The translations under genes and the position numbers were made by a program. Below, one piece after another: positions 1 through 12,902 of a stretch of 64,000 bases of DNA (the first letter of the stretch is position 1; every line of letters starts with the position of its first letter). Origin of the DNA: Silene conica (Eukaryota > Streptophyta > Magnoliopsida > Caryophyllales > Caryophyllaceae); the NCBI GenBank assembly GCA_029255685.2, contig CM055313.2:25583079-25647078 (forward strand), in the 5' to 3' direction. The notes beneath the pieces were generated by a model. That model searched no databases. It saw only the letters and a list, made by a program, of their open reading frames with translations, and had not been told where the DNA came from.

Positions 1-2338
1 TCTCTCCAACATCCTTGGGACTCTCCCAATCAACCACAGCCTCTATCTTCGCGGGATCTACCATCACACCCTCGCTGGATATCACATGTCCTAAAAAGGC
101 AACCTTCGAGAGCCAAAATTCACACTTCGTAAACTTTGCGAACCATTTCTGTCTGCGCAGAATCCCTAGAATCAATCGAAGATGCTCAGCATGTTCCTCA
201 TCGGTCTTCGAATATATCAAGATGTCATCGATAAACACCACAACACAAGTGTCAAGATACTCACTGAAAGTACGATTCATCTGATCCATAAAAATCGCCG
301 GTGCATTAGTCAACCCAAATGGCATAACTACAAACTCAAAATGCCCATATCTGGTACGAAAAGCAGTCTTTGCAATATCAGCCTCTCTCACTGGAATCTG
401 ATGATAACCTGATCGAAGATCAATCTTAGAAAACCTCGAAGCACCTCTCAACTGATCAAACAAATCATCTATCCTGGGCAAAGGATATCTATTCTTCACG
501 GTCACTCGATTCAGCTCTCTATAGTCAATGCACAATCTCATGGAACCATCTTTCTTCTTGACGAACAACACAGGAGCACCCCACGGAGAAGCACTAGGTC
601 TAATGAAACCTTTCTCGATCATCTCTTCCAATTGCTGCTTCAACTCTTTCAACTCTGGCGGAGCCATACGGTAAGGAGCTTTAGAAATCGGTCCGGTACC
701 TGGAACAAGCTCAATAGTAAACTCCACATCTCTCTCTGGTGGTATCCCTGGCAAGTCGTCTGGGAACACATCTGGATACTCACAAACGATGGCTACATCT
801 TCAAGCTTCGGTAGCGATGGTTTAGCAGCTGTAACAACACACAGGAAGGCTTGGCAACCCTTCCTAAGAAGATGAGAAGCTTTCATCGAAGAGATAACAC
901 GAACACCCTTTTGAGGGCGAGTTCCCCTATAGGAAACACGAACTCCTGAAGAACTCCTCAAGCAGATTTTCTGGTCGCGACACTCGAAGCGAGCATGGTA
1001 TCGCGATAACCAATCCATACCGAGGATAATATCAAACTCCTCGAGAGGGAATCTCAGTAAGTCCGCTGGAAATGTGGCTTGACCAATAACAATAGGAACA
1101 TCCCTATGGGACGAAGAGCAGGAAAACACGTCTCCAGAAGGTAAGGAAATAGAAGTCTCCTCAACCAATGAAGACTCAAGAGCTAGACGGTCGGCGAACT
1201 GAGTCGATATAAATGACAAAGAAGCTCCAGTATCGAATAAAATAAGGCACTCAGCGCCAAGAACAGAAAATATACCGGCAACAATGTCAGGATGCGCCTC
1301 TGCCTCAGCCCTAGTCATCACAAAAATCTTCCCTTTCGGCTTCCCTCCTTTAGTCGCTGCAGCAGCAGTGGCAGCCTTGCCAAGTGCGGTGTTCCTCTCA
1401 GGACACTCATACGATCGATGCCCAAATCCATTACAAGTGAAACACTTATAGGCATTCTTGAAACAGTCAAAACCCGGATGAGAAGGTTTACCACAACGGT
1501 GGCAAACTCTAGGAGATGTGTCGGTGTGAACAAAGGTCTTAGCAACCGGAGCAGAGAACCTCTCAAAACGCTTCTTCTGAGAAGAAGGCGAAGAAGTAGA
1601 AGGAACAAATGGTCTCTTCCCCTGGTACACGGATCTCTGGTGAGAAGTGAAGCTGGAAGTAGCGGCACGGGTCTCAGCATCAATGGCACGAATAGAACTC
1701 TCGGCCCAAATAGCATCGTCATACACCTCCACAAAAGAAGTAGAGTCACGACGAACCATACTCTCAATCCTCGGCCCTAGCTTCCCTCGGTAGAAATACA
1801 CTCTCTCAGCCTCATCACGAACAAATCTCGATGCAAAGTGAGCTAACTGGTTGAACTTGTCAGTGAATTCTTGAACGGTCATCTTCCCTTGCTTCAAATC
1901 CATAAATTCTTTCAACCTCTGCGATCTCAACTCCTTGGGATAGAACCTCGCCTCGAGCCTGTCTTTGAAAGCCTCCCAATCGAACATCGGGTCAAGAACA
2001 GCGGTAGGTCCAGTCAACGCCCACCAACGGTCAGCCTCCAATGTCAGGAAGTGAGCGGCTAAACGCACTCTATCCTCCCTAACGACTGAGTATAAGGTGA
2101 AGCTCTTTTCCATCTCTCTAAACCACTCTGTGAGGGCTACTGGGTCAGCCTCGCCTCCATAGGTCCTAACATGGCTTCGGGACATCAGAGAAGCAATCCA
2201 GGAAAAGCTACCCGGACGATTAGTCTCGCCACCCGGCGGTGGAGGAGGTGGAACATTCCCCGCTTGCTGTCTCTGAGTCTCAAGCAAATGCTGAATTGCT
2301 TGCAGCACAATGTTATCAGCAACTCTGGGTCTCACCAT
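1..2338 (-). CDS. T0 gag-pol polyprotein, N-terminal part
   Basis: I read one minus-strand frame from an ATG at 2338 to the window edge (about 779 codons). In order: a retrotransposon Gag domain (about 2250-1700); two CX2CX4HX4C zinc knuckles (about 1505-1390, [14 protein letters not shown] and [14 protein letters not shown]); an aspartic protease with DTGAS at 1220-1234; a linker; and a Ty3/gypsy reverse transcriptase with LCIDYRELN near 510 and the catalytic FIDDILIY near 215-235. In this family Gag forms the particle, protease cleaves the polyprotein and RT copies the RNA genome in the cytoplasm. RNase H and integrase would lie left of the window. The start was chosen as the first ATG after the primer-binding site in the Gag frame. 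I read it by eye, so a small error is possible. Confidence 0.88.
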   Translation of the reverse strand, partial: MVRPRVADNIVLQAIQHLLETQRQQAGNVPPPPPPGGETNRPGSFSWIASLMSRSHVRTYGGEADPVALTEWFREMEKSFTLYSVVREDRVRLAAHFLTLEADRWWALTGPTAVLDPMFDWEAFKDRLEARFYPKELRSQRLKEFMDLKQGKMTVQEFTDKFNQLAHFASRFVRDEAERVYFYRGKLGPRIESMVRRDSTSFVEVYDDAIWAESSIRAIDAETRAATSSFTSHQRSVYQGKRPFVPSTSSPSSQKKRFERFSAPVAKTFVHTDTSPRVCHRCGKPSHPGFDCFKNAYKCFTCNGFGHRSYECPERNTALGKAATAAAATKGGKPKGKIFVMTRAEAEAHPDIVAGIFSVLGAECLILFDTGASLSFISTQFADRLALESSLVEETSISLPSGDVFSCSSSHRDVPIVIGQATFPADLLRFPLEEFDIILGMDWLSRYHARFECRDQKICLRSSSGVRVSYRGTRPQKGVRVISSMKASHLLRKGCQAFLCVVTAAKPSLPKLEDVAIVCEYPDVFPDDLPGIPPERDVEFTIELVPGTGPISKAPYRMAPPELKELKQQLEEMIEKGFIRPSASPWGAPVLFVKKKDGSMRLCIDYRELNRVTVKNRYPLPRIDDLFDQLRGASRFSKIDLRSGYHQIPVREADIAKTAFRTRYGHFEFVVMPFGLTNAPAIFMDQMNRTFSEYLDTCVVVFIDDILIYSKTDEEHAEHLRLILGILRRQKWFAKFTKCEFWLSKVAFLGHVISSEGVMVDPAKIEAVVDWESPKDVGE

Positions 2339-2490
2339 CCTTTAAAAGAGAATACAAGGATTAGCTTAGCAATTAGCAATCACAAATAGACTACAATATA
2401 AGTCCTTAGATCTACCCATCTCTCATTCATTATTTATTTATTTGGTCAAGTTAAGGTTGGGGGTCACATGAGTGCGTCGGGAGCAATAAT

Positions 2491-2504
2491 GCTCTGATAC
2501 CAAC
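2491..2504 (-). other. T0 primer-binding site (initiator tRNA-Met type)
   Basis: On the minus strand GTTGGTATCAGAGC follows the LTR end directly. TGGTATCAGAGC is complementary to the 3' end of plant initiator tRNA-Met, the usual minus-strand primer for Ty3/gypsy chromoviruses. Confidence 0.9.
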
Positions 2505-3280
2505 TGTAAAACCCCTCGCGAAAGCGGAAATATAAACACATAAAAATACCAAAAATGCAGCGGAATTAAAACTTTTAGAAGATAAAACAACATGCGAGAA
2601 GTCTTAAACTGAAACAGAAACTAAAACCGAAAACCAAAGTAGATAAGTAAAAGTTCTAAGTACAGAAGTGAAATATATACAACAGCCGGGGATGGAACAT
2701 CCCTACCGGCACCAAGCAAAAGTAACAACTACGAGTCCAGCTAAACGATAAGGTAAGTCAATGATGACAGTAGGATCATCACTCGCTAGCTCTCGTGAAC
2801 CCATCTCCAACCAGCATGTACCTACATACATGAAAAACATGTACGCCACAATCAGTGGGGAGTGACTAGAGTTCTCCTAGCCACCTTTTGTGACAACACA
2901 TAACATATAAAACAATACAGAATACTCCAACATATATCAACATGTGAAGCATAAACAACTCATCATCTGCTCTCTTACTAACATGCGATTACCATGCACG
3001 GCTCTCAACTAACTTCATAAACAAATAGGAAGGAGAGCCGGTTTCCCTACTGGTTACCCAATCGGGGGGTCTTTCAATCCAATTATTTATGAAACCGAAC
3101 TAAGAGTCATCCAATGCCTTGGATGATTTAACCACAACTAAGTAACATCAAAAACTTGACATGCATATCTGACACCGTACCATCATCTAGGCAAGCAGAT
3201 AAACATCCATAACTCATCATGCATATCTGACACTGTACCATCATCTAGGCAAGCAGATACACATTCATAACACTAGCAAC

Positions 3281-3815
3281 GGGTCCAGAGGTGAACTTAA
3301 CACATATCCCATTACTACACTATGTCGGGTCCAGAGGTGAGCTTAACACATATCCCAACATCTAATCAAGTAAAGGGTCCAGAGGTGAACTTAACACATA
3401 TCCCAACATCTAATCAAGTAAAGGGTCCAGAGGTGAACTTAACACATATCCCTAAACTTACAAATCATGAAAAGGGTCCAGCGGTGAACTTAACACATAT
3501 CCCTAATCATCCAAAAGCAAAGGGTCCAGAGGTGAACTTAACACATATCCCAATGCTACAAACATGTATTGGGTCCAGAGGTGAACTTAACACATATCCC
3601 AATACACAGTCATCGCACAACGAGTCCAGAGGTGAACTTAACACATATCCCGTATACGACAACCGATCACGTGTCAGGTCCAGAGGTGAGCTTAACACAT
3701 ATCCTGACACGCCCAAGCAAAACACGTAACGGGTCCAGAGGTGAACTTAACACATATCCCGTCACGCGACAGATAAACACGTAGTGGGTCCAGAGGTGAA
3801 CTTAACACATATCCC
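3281..3815 (-). repeat. Array of 11 hairpin units in the T0 LTR
   Basis: Eleven copies of a 30-bp unit recur every 46-55 bp; the plus-strand core is GTCCAGAGGTGAACTTAACA followed by CATAT. Unit starts are 3281, 3327, 3375, 3423, 3474, 3522, 3571, 3622, 3676, 3731 and 3786. The bases flanking each core are different in each unit but usually pair with each other: GTATTGGG with CCCAATAC at 3571, GTGTCAGG with CCTGACAC at 3676, and nearly complete arms at 3731 and 3786. Each unit could therefore fold into a hairpin with a constant loop of about 24 bases and a private stem. The unit starting at 3375 has no obvious pairing and appears to be a local duplicate of its neighbour. Confidence 0.9.
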
Positions 3816-4125
3816 ACCACGCGACAACCATGGTATCCACTAACATCCAAAGGTAGAAACTAACCTATAGTTCTAACTTCTTAAACCTCTAATCAACATT
3901 CAATTGATTCCAGGAACTAGGGCGAGGGAGAGCCGGTTTCCCTTTCGGTTACCCGACCGGGGGGTCTCTATCCTCACTTCATTCCCGAACCCAATATAAC
4001 GTTGCCCGTACACCGGGGACCTCAAATACATGCCACGGGTACACAAAACAAGTTTCAAGTAAAACCGATAAACCGTTTAAAAGTTACGATCAATTTACGA
4101 AAAACTCAAAATGACATACAGGGAT

Positions 4126-4526
4126 CCCCAGCTGGTCGGCAGGCAGCCGGTCGGCCGGCTGGCAATCCCTCAGCCTACATCTCTTTTCAAAAACCGAGAA
4201 AACACCAAGAAGGACTCCCAGCCGGTCGGCAGGCAGCCGGTCGGCCGGCTGGGAACCCCATTCCCTAGCCTTTACTAAAATCGTATCCATCCCCATATGC
4301 ACTCCCAGCCGGCTGGCAGGCGGCCGGTCTGCCGGCTGGGCTCCCTCCTAAGCTATGTTCATCGCAAAAACACACAATACAAGGAAAGATGACTACCAGC
4401 CAGTCGGCAGGCAGCCGGTCGGCAGGCTGGCAGTCTCAAGGCCAAATTCTCAAAACTTTCGAAAAATACACAACCGCTCTCCCAGCCGGTCGGCCGGCCG
4501 CCGGTCGGTCGACCGGCTCAGAGAGC
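4126..4526 (-). repeat. Five GC-rich palindromes in the T0 LTR
   Basis: Five 35-45 bp palindromes at about 4126, 4217, 4304, 4396 and 4481 are spaced roughly 85-90 bp apart in otherwise AT-rich sequence. They start CCAGCCGG and end CCGGCTGG, with GGTCGGCAGGC-like cores. Each is dense in CpG and CNG sites. The same cluster occurs in T1 (20924-21313) and T2 (23447-23752 and 40721-41012). Confidence 0.88.
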
Positions 4527-5484
4527 CTGATACGAAAAATCGGGTTTTCAGCTTGTCTCAATACTCCATAACTCGACATCAAAACTTCCACAATTACGAC
4601 AAGTAAGGTTTGTCCAATATTTCTAATCACCAAACACTACTTTCTACCAGCATCAAATCCCATAACAATCCTCAATGATAAAAATCCATGTATCCGTCTG
4701 AACATAGGGAAAACTGAAATTTATGCTTAAGAACATACATCAACAAGTTTAAGCATGAATTCTTCACATCAATCTCATCCTAAACATGTTACTAAATTCT
4801 TGAATCAATACATAACAACGAAAATCAGAAATCAAACAAGATTCACATTACAAATGCTAATATACACATAAAGGCCGAGTTTCTCATTATCGTCACCTTT
4901 AAGCTTATTCCGGCAAGTGATCCTCCTCTACAATGTAAGAGTCCACGTCAGGATCGTCGAGACCCACTCCTATAACAAAGAAAACGGTTTAGAATCACCA
5001 AAAACGAATTAAAGGCAAAACAGCCCGATTTTTGAAGTCGATAAAATGAAAAACGAAAGTGATGGATGTCTTGGAAATCGAACGAGGATTCCGGAAATGT
5101 ACTTACTTTCGTGATTCGATGAACGGATGATGAAGATCTTTGCAAAAGAAGTGAAGGTTTTATGGAGGTTTTGTGAAATGTTGAGTTTGCAGGAAGAATG
5201 AAATGTTGAAGGCAAACATGTCGACATAAGGGTTTATAAAAGAACAAGTGAGTCGTCCTTTCCGAATAAATGAAACGGGTTCAAATATTGAAACGGATAT
5301 GGGAACGAATACTTGAGTCGGATATTTAACTATGCCAAGTTGAATTCGTCTTGAGAACTGGAGGTTCTTAAGACGGATCTTATTTATTAAATTAGAGTCT
5401 TTCAAAATAAATTACTAAATTATTATTTTTATTACTTAAAATACTTAAAATGCTTAAATTAGATTTTACGAAAATACGGGATGT

Positions 5485-6524
<1,040 letters not shown>

Positions 6525-8439
6525 TGTAACACCCCGATTTATTAAGGAGCCTTTGGCAAGACATCCTCAGTAAATTGAGCTGTTACTATCTCAGAATATC
6601 CGAGGTAGTGAATAACAAAGTAAATTAACCAAAGTACTTGATATAAAAAAAACTGATGTAATTTAAACTTTTGTTATTACAGAGATTACATGGGAGAAAT
6701 AAAAGCACAACTGACGACTACTCTATATGTGATGTAGATCTAAGTCGGTCTCAAGTCCGCATCTCACATTCCCGTCCCAGCTCCTGGCCCATCTATCTCT
6801 TTCCTGTAAAATCTACTCCCCATTCTAGATCATCGTAGGTGTCACACGAATACACAGGGTCAACCGCGAGGTTGAGTAGGTAAAACAGATAAAACATAAT
6901 AACAATAGAACTGTCACCTCCTCCATCTCCATATCATTCGATCATCCACCACACCTCCATCACTCCACGCCTCCATCACACCACACCTCCCATCACACTA
7001 CACCTCCCATGGCCATATCACAAGTCCCATATCACAAGACCCATATCACAAGACCCATTTCACAATCCCCGTTCTCCACAATAATCAGTAAACATCCAAT
7101 CACAATATATATCACAAGTAAATATATCAACCAGATAACGAGTAACCTCATGTCAGATCACACTTACAAACATATAGATATTCCCCGACCTTGATTTGCA
7201 GAACAATACCCGAACAGCTGCCACAAATATTCCACTTCGAGCTCGGTTCCTATAAATAGTACTTTACTATCAACTTTTATTCGTACAACCAACCACTACT
7301 AATTGCTTAATTGATCACGTTCATAACGATTTACTTGACACTAAACGTAAGTATACATATCAATTATTATCAACTCATTATCCACATCAATCATCATTAG
7401 CCAATTATAAACTTACTAAAAATAGTACTTACCAATATAGCATTCAATCATTACCCGATTGTTACGAATTAATTAGACTTACTAAAAATAAACTTGCTAA
7501 GTTTAGATTTACTAATTATAGCACACAAGGACAATAACCACATATTGCTAACTTTTGACATACTCAAAACCACTACTAAAATAAATCCTAGCATCAATAA
7601 CAAATTAAATAACAATTATTAATAATATTACTAACATGGCTTTACTCAAAACTAACTAATAATACCATTGATAATAAAAACAACTACTAACACCATATGT
7701 AATAATAATAACAATGATAATAATAATATAATAATAGTAATGATAACAATGATTATATTGATCATGATGATAATGATAAGAAGGCAGCAATACACTTAAC
7801 GAATACAATCACGACAACCGACTACCAACACACACTATTCAAAACCGCGACTGTTAACCCCAAAAACACCAGCCCCTTCACCGTCTGCCACCTCTGACCC
7901 CCTTACTGACACCACCGGCTCGCCACGGTGGTCCCAAGGAGGGGACCAGTAGCGGCCGATTACAACCACCACTACCAGAAGACCGTCTCAAACACAACAC
8001 TACCACTCTGTTTTTTTTTTTTTTTCCGCGACTGACCCACTCTACGAAACCCGCTGCTTTTACTGACACGACACCCCATTACCACCGCGACACAGAACAA
8101 GACTAACCCCCTAACTATCATCATCACAAAAACCACAACACTCATGGAAAACGTAAACAACATACGGATCGAATTACAGTACGGAAATCATGTTAAAACT
8201 CTGTTCCAGGAAACGAAGACAATACCCCCATTACCCACTGTTAAAACCACCACCTACGAGGGTCCTAGGTGGCCAACGACAACCCCACCATGGTCAAAAC
8301 ACGACTACTATACGCCCTAGACTAGTAGTATATACAAATCATAAACGAAATCATACATTCACCATGAAAACAAACGAATCGAAATTAAAAGCGGAAAACC
8401 CAGAAACTGAGGCCGTGTTATCTTACTTGTTTGCGTGCG
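6525..8439 (-). repeat. G1 LTR, inner part
   Basis: This is the primer-binding-site side of the G1 LTR. It contains a short degenerate tandem repeat of CACACCTCCCATCAC and ATCACAAGACCCAT type (about 6943-7066), AT-rich TAA/ATGATA simple sequence (about 7615-7780) and a T tract near 8011-8025. It resumes at 18748 after the tandem array. No gene is seen. Confidence 0.78.
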
Positions 8440-9816
8440 TGGCTAGACTAGTCGTGAGTCTCCAAATTAACAATTTTATCCACTACAAACTCAAACTAGT
8501 AGCAAGTGTAAGTAGGGGTCGATCCCACAAGGAAGGTCTTTTTGTTGATTAAATATGTGCTAAAGTTAAGTAACCAAATGGGGGGTTTTGATGTGTTGAT
8601 TAATCTAATCTACTAAAACGAAAATAAATTGCAATAAATATAAAAATGATGTAAATAATAATAAAAGGAATCTCGGAACAAACGATTTCCACCTACAAGC
8701 TAAAGATTGATCATTGACTCTATTTATTTACTTTGTTTTTGAATACTTTGTTATTGAAATCATAAATTTCTATTCTCACTTAAGTATAGCTAATCACTAC
8801 GAAAGCGTACGTAAATAGCCTTTACGATTATGACAACCTAATCCAAGCGTCTAAGTTTAATCACAACGTAGAGAAAATCAATGAGAATTAACAAAGATGA
8901 ATGAACGCACTCACAAGCGGGATACTATTTGATTCATACGAGTATTATCTTTCTATAAATCAACAACGATGAAACGGCATACGAATTGATGAAATATAGT
9001 TGCTACAAAATATTTAGGTGAATGAACAATCCGATTCGATTACCCAAATTAGCAATTGATTTTTAATTAAAACAACTAGGTGATCAAACTAGAAGTAAAA
9101 TTAACAACCAAATATTAAAACTAAGCAATACTTGATATTCAAATGACAAAATAAAGATTAGAGTCTTACAATCAAAATAGCTTGAAGGTTTCAATCTTTT
9201 GTTCCAAGAATTTAGAACTTAGCCTTCCATACAAAATGACTAACTAAAACAAACTAGAAATTGGAAATTATTTGTGTACTCTAATGATTAAAATGGTAGA
9301 GAAAGTATGTAAAGCATATGGAAGCACACCCTAAAAGTGTCAACAACATCTTCTTATATAGGCCTTCAAAGGACAACTCCTTAATGTCTCTTAAATTATA
9401 GGTATTATTACCAAAATAAATGAGAATTAAGGAGTTGTTGAAATTGCATTAAGTCCCATATTGTGTCATAAAATAGTATTGGAATCCAAAGTTGTGTCAT
9501 AAAATATGTGTTGAATGCATGAAATCCATGGAATCCAATGTTCATTTTGATGTTCACTTGCTTGGACCATAGTAATTGGATCTTGACTTTCTTCAAAAAC
9601 CATATTGTATGAGATATCTTTAGCCCAACAACAACCTCCAAAGAAGTCTACTCCATTCATAATAACAACTCAACCCAATTATCCCATAAAAACATGCAAT
9701 CCATCATCAACCCAATATCAAAGACATATGAATTAAAATCCCATAAAATGCTTCTCAACCCATCAAATAATCATCAAAATCACCTTTATTAAACCCCTAC
9801 TAAACTAGACTAATCA
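8440..9816 (-). repeat. LTR A of the tandem array
   Basis: Plus-strand ends are TGGCTAGACTAG and AGACTAATCA. It differs from LTRs B and C at numerous scattered positions (for example near 8492, 8631, 8782 and 9515), whereas B and C look identical wherever I compared them. Confidence 0.93.
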
Positions 9817-10313
9817 AACTACCCCACGCTTAGACCTTTACTCGTCCTCGAGTAAAACTCGAAGATAAGTCAATGAACACCCACACCAAAGTTTATATAG
9901 CGAAACGTGAGTAGCTTGCTACAACTCAAAACACATCACAAACCCACTACTACTCCCACCTAAGTTCATTCACTAAGCACACCATAAAATCGACACCCAA
10001 CTATCACTTCTCCTAACGATCTTCCCCAAGTAGGCAAATACATACACAAATCCAAATAGAATGAACATGTGACCTTTGCTTCCCTCCAAACAACTCAATA
10101 CAACCACAAATTACATATTCAAATATGAAGATGAAAAGCAAAATGTAGTATATGTTAAATACTTAACAATCACCACCCATACCCTCCTTATCTCTCCTTA
10201 GCAATAATAAACCTAACCCGAACCACCCTTCAAACCTCCTTATGTCGCCATCTCCGAGATAGAACAAGTAACGAAGTAACTTTCTTTTTTTTTTCCTAAA
10301 TCTCTCATTTTGC

Positions 10314-10486
10314 CTAGATCGCCCGCCCTTGCGGGTTTTCAATCTAGCTTTTATTCCTTATACTACTCTTATGGCACGCATCTCAATTCTTCATTTTACC
10401 CGGAGCGCCCTTTCGGGTTTTCACTCCGTCCTCGACCATTTTACCCAATCTTGCCTAGGCGCCCGCCCTTGCGGGTTTTCACCTAG
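10314..10486. repeat. Three constant-core hairpins, copy 1
   Basis: Three units share a core that ends GCGGGTTTTCA or TCGGGTTTTCA, and the core contains its own small CCCGC/GCGGG stem. Outer arms differ but pair within each unit: CTAGAT with ATCTAG (10314), CGGAG with CTCCG (about 10401), CTAGG with CCTAG (about 10455). Confidence 0.82.
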
Positions 10487-11566
10487 CCGGGTTATTTTTA
10501 TTCTTTATTTATTCTTTATTTTTCTTTTATTTTTCTTTTATTCTTTTTTTTTTCGTAACAATAAATAAAATATATAAATAGAATTCTCTCCCCCTTGCTT
10601 GAACTTCACACTGTCCTCAATGTGAGGAACAATAAAAGTAAGGTAGGGAAAAGAGAGAAAAAAAAGAGATTTTAGAAACAATGGTCGGAGATTTTGACGT
10701 GAGGTGGTTTTCGTTCGGGTTTTTCTATTGTTTTTTTTTTGTTTTTTTTTTTTTGGTAGAAGTGGTGTAGTTTTTGGTGGTCCTAATCCCGACAAGGACA
10801 ACAATTCATAACAAAAACACCTCCAATAATACAACAACAGCCCAACTCCCTTATAATTCCAATGCCCCCTCAACAATAAACCGTTTCAACAATTTCAATC
10901 GCAAATTCCGATAATTCACCCATCAAATTCTCAAGTGAACATTTATAATGCTTTCAAATTAAAGATAGAATAAAATTCAAGCAAAATAAATGAAACGGAA
11001 GAGACAGAGTATGAATTTTGTACCAAAATATGAGAAATTTGTCTCTTTGTAATCAGAAATGATGGTGAATACTCCTTATTTACCAGAAACAACCCAATTT
11101 TCGACTCATTTATGCCGAACTTTCAGAATTTCGAGTCCCCTATTGCTAGGATTCTAAAAATTCGAAAATTTCCTCAAAATGGAAAAATTAACAATTGGTA
11201 TGAGTAATATGAAGGAGAAATCAAAGATCAGAACCAAATTTGTGCGAGTTAGAGTATGTAGGAGCATTCGAGATTGAAGAACAATGGAGTTTTTTGTTTA
11301 CAAATGAGTCGATTTTGTTGCTGCAACTGTGTTTTTTTTAGGTTTTTTGTGTTTTGTGGTGAAGGAAGAAGGAGCAAAAGAAGATGGAGAGTACCTGGTA
11401 GAACTCGAGGACTATGAAGTGGGGTTGCAAGGGTCTGTGGTGGCCGAGGAACGCTGCAAGTGAGTCAGGGGAAGAAGCCGCGGCAACCGGTGGATCTGAG
11501 GAGAACAACAGTGGGTCAGACGAAAAGGCCGCGGTGGGTGGTGCTGGCCGAGGGGTTGCGGTGCTG

Positions 11567-11733
11567 TGGCCGCGTGATGCGGCTACGGCCGCACGATGCG
11601 GCTCTGGCCGCATGAAAGCGTGGATGAGGCTGTTTTGGCCGCGTGATGCTGCTACGGCCGCACGACGCGGCTCTGGCCGCATTACAGCTTTTGCGAGGGA
11701 TGTTTTGGCCGCACCATGCGGCTATGGCCGCAC
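11567..11733. repeat. GC-rich 19-bp palindromic repeats, copy 1
   Basis: Units of the type TGGCCGCGTGATGCGGCTA recur with 19-bp phase in three blocks (about 11567, 11638 and 11706). Each unit is itself a near-palindrome, GGCCGC against GCGGCT, rich in CpG. Confidence 0.85.
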
Positions 11734-11912
11734 CAAGCTTTCTCTTGTTTCCTTCTTTTCCTCTTTCTTGTGTTTCAGTTTCTCTATTATTTTTTCCTTG
11801 ACAAAAGAGAGTATTGGGTCTTGCACACTTCCGTCACCCGTCACCCGTCACCACCCATGTAACCATATGTGGAAAATTCAAACTACCTTATTCAAAAACT
11901 AAAGCAAAAGCG

Positions 11913-12800
11913 TTAAATAACAAAAACCGGGTTGCCTCCCGAAACCGCTGGTTTAATGTCCCGCACGACGCACATTAAAGCTCGAAAACCAATTAAGGGG
12001 TCACGCAGTACTACCCCTTCAAACAAAATAACAATTAAATTAAGATCGGAACATGTCAATGCCCGTAGGAGAAGATCATATAAGTTATCAAAAGAGTGAG
12101 TTAACACATTATAAAAGCTTATAACGATAAGAAACCATACATAACTCATAAAGATATAATCATTAAAAACATTTGTTTTCGATTCTATTGGCATATCAAA
12201 AATAATCACATACTCGTAGTATGGTTCTTTATGCAATTGGGTCATCTTCGCCAACATGTTTTCTCCACCCCTAACAAATTTGTCATCGAAATCCCATAAT
12301 ATATCACCCGAATCTCCACCCAAAAAGTCGTCATCAAATTGCGGGGGCATGGTAAAATCTATGTCGGGTTCAATATAGGACAAGGTGAACAAATCAAAGT
12401 CATGCATATATTCTTCATCATAAATTGGAGTACTCACATCAAAAGTAAGAGAATTAGAATCATCAAGGTTGTTCATATCATCATTTTGACTCAAATCATT
12501 ATTCATTGGGCTATCAAAACAAGGAGTGAGATTTAAAGTTGATTTAGTCACTTCTAGTTTTCGGGAATTTTCAACCAAAAGATCAAGCACATCCCATTTC
12601 TTTTCATGTTTCAACTTGAAAAATCCACCCTCGCTTTCTACTTGAACATCTATTTGAGTACTTTGATTAAAACTATGAAAGAGACCAACCCAAAAACCTT
12701 GACCCTTACATAAAGATGGATGTTCTACCAAGTATATCTCTAGGCTTTCAAAGTAGTGATGAAGTAATTCATCCTCTTGTTGGGGGAAATGAAAACACAT
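11913..12800 (-). CDS. 295-residue protein of the array, copy 1 (possibly gag-derived)
   Basis: An uninterrupted frame starts about 80 bases after the tRNA-Asp primer-binding site, the position normally held by gag. No catalogued domain is recognisable with confidence. Residues about 5-45 (pattern FPQQEDELLHHYFESLEIY, then GLFHSFNQST) resemble in spacing the Gag motif of Athila-type elements (F...E....W..F......P....W....F...L..ST), so a strongly diverged gag is my best guess. The middle is acidic and rich in Asp, Asn and Ser. There is no zinc knuckle. The C-terminal third is more hydrophobic. The copy at 16376 differs by about one residue. Confidence 0.6.
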   Translation of the reverse strand: MCFHFPQQEDELLHHYFESLEIYLVEHPSLCKGQGFWVGLFHSFNQSTQIDVQVESEGGFFKLKHEKKWDVLDLLVENSRKLEVTKSTLNLTPCFDSPMNNDLSQNDDMNNLDDSNSLTFDVSTPIYDEEYMHDFDLFTLSYIEPDIDFTMPPQFDDDFLGGDSGDILWDFDDKFVRGGENMLAKMTQLHKEPYYEYVIIFDMPIESKTNVFNDYIFMSYVWFLIVISFYNVLTHSFDNLYDLLLRALTCSDLNLIVILFEGVVLRDPLIGFRALMCVVRDIKPAVSGGNPVFVI

Positions 12801-12902
12801 TTTCTAATTAAGACACAAGACCCGTATTAAAAAAAACTGATAAAAAATATTTACAAGCACACAAATAAAACAATTGCCTTCCCTGGCAACGGCGCCAAAA
12901 TT

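Larger units (their letters stand above)
9817..12902 (-). mobile_element. Internal region 1 of the tandem array
   Basis: From the primer-binding site (12881-12902; minus strand TGGCGCCGTTGCC, complementary to plant tRNA-Asp) it holds a 295-codon frame (11913-12800), a GC-rich palindrome cluster (11567-11733), AT-rich untranslated sequence with T tracts, three constant-core hairpins (10314-10486) and a purine tract beside LTR A at about 9817-9830. Apart from the 295-codon frame I see no plausible gene. Confidence 0.88.

Noticed and set aside
1292-1780. Open frames on the plus strand over T0 gag
   Set aside because: They are shadows of the minus-strand Gag and zinc-knuckle coding sequence, which has recognisable domains.
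2491-2504. tRNA-Met gene suggested by the match to a tRNA 3' end
   Set aside because: Only the 12-base complement used as a primer-binding site is present; there is no tRNA body. The same holds for the tRNA-Asp type sites.
3322-3729. Repetitive frame encoding GPEVNLTHIP repeats as a protein gene
   Set aside because: It follows from a tandem array whose unit length is sometimes a multiple of three. Similar frames occur on the other strand and in other frames, and the array belongs to an LTR.
3281-3815. CRISPR-like array (30-bp repeats with spacers of about 20 bp)
   Set aside because: It lies in a plant retrotransposon LTR without cas genes, spacers are short and pair with each other across the repeat, and equivalent arrays sit in other LTRs of the family.
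4002-4606. Frames rich in PAGRPAAGR and similar
   Set aside because: These are translations of the GC-rich palindromes in the LTR, present on both strands.
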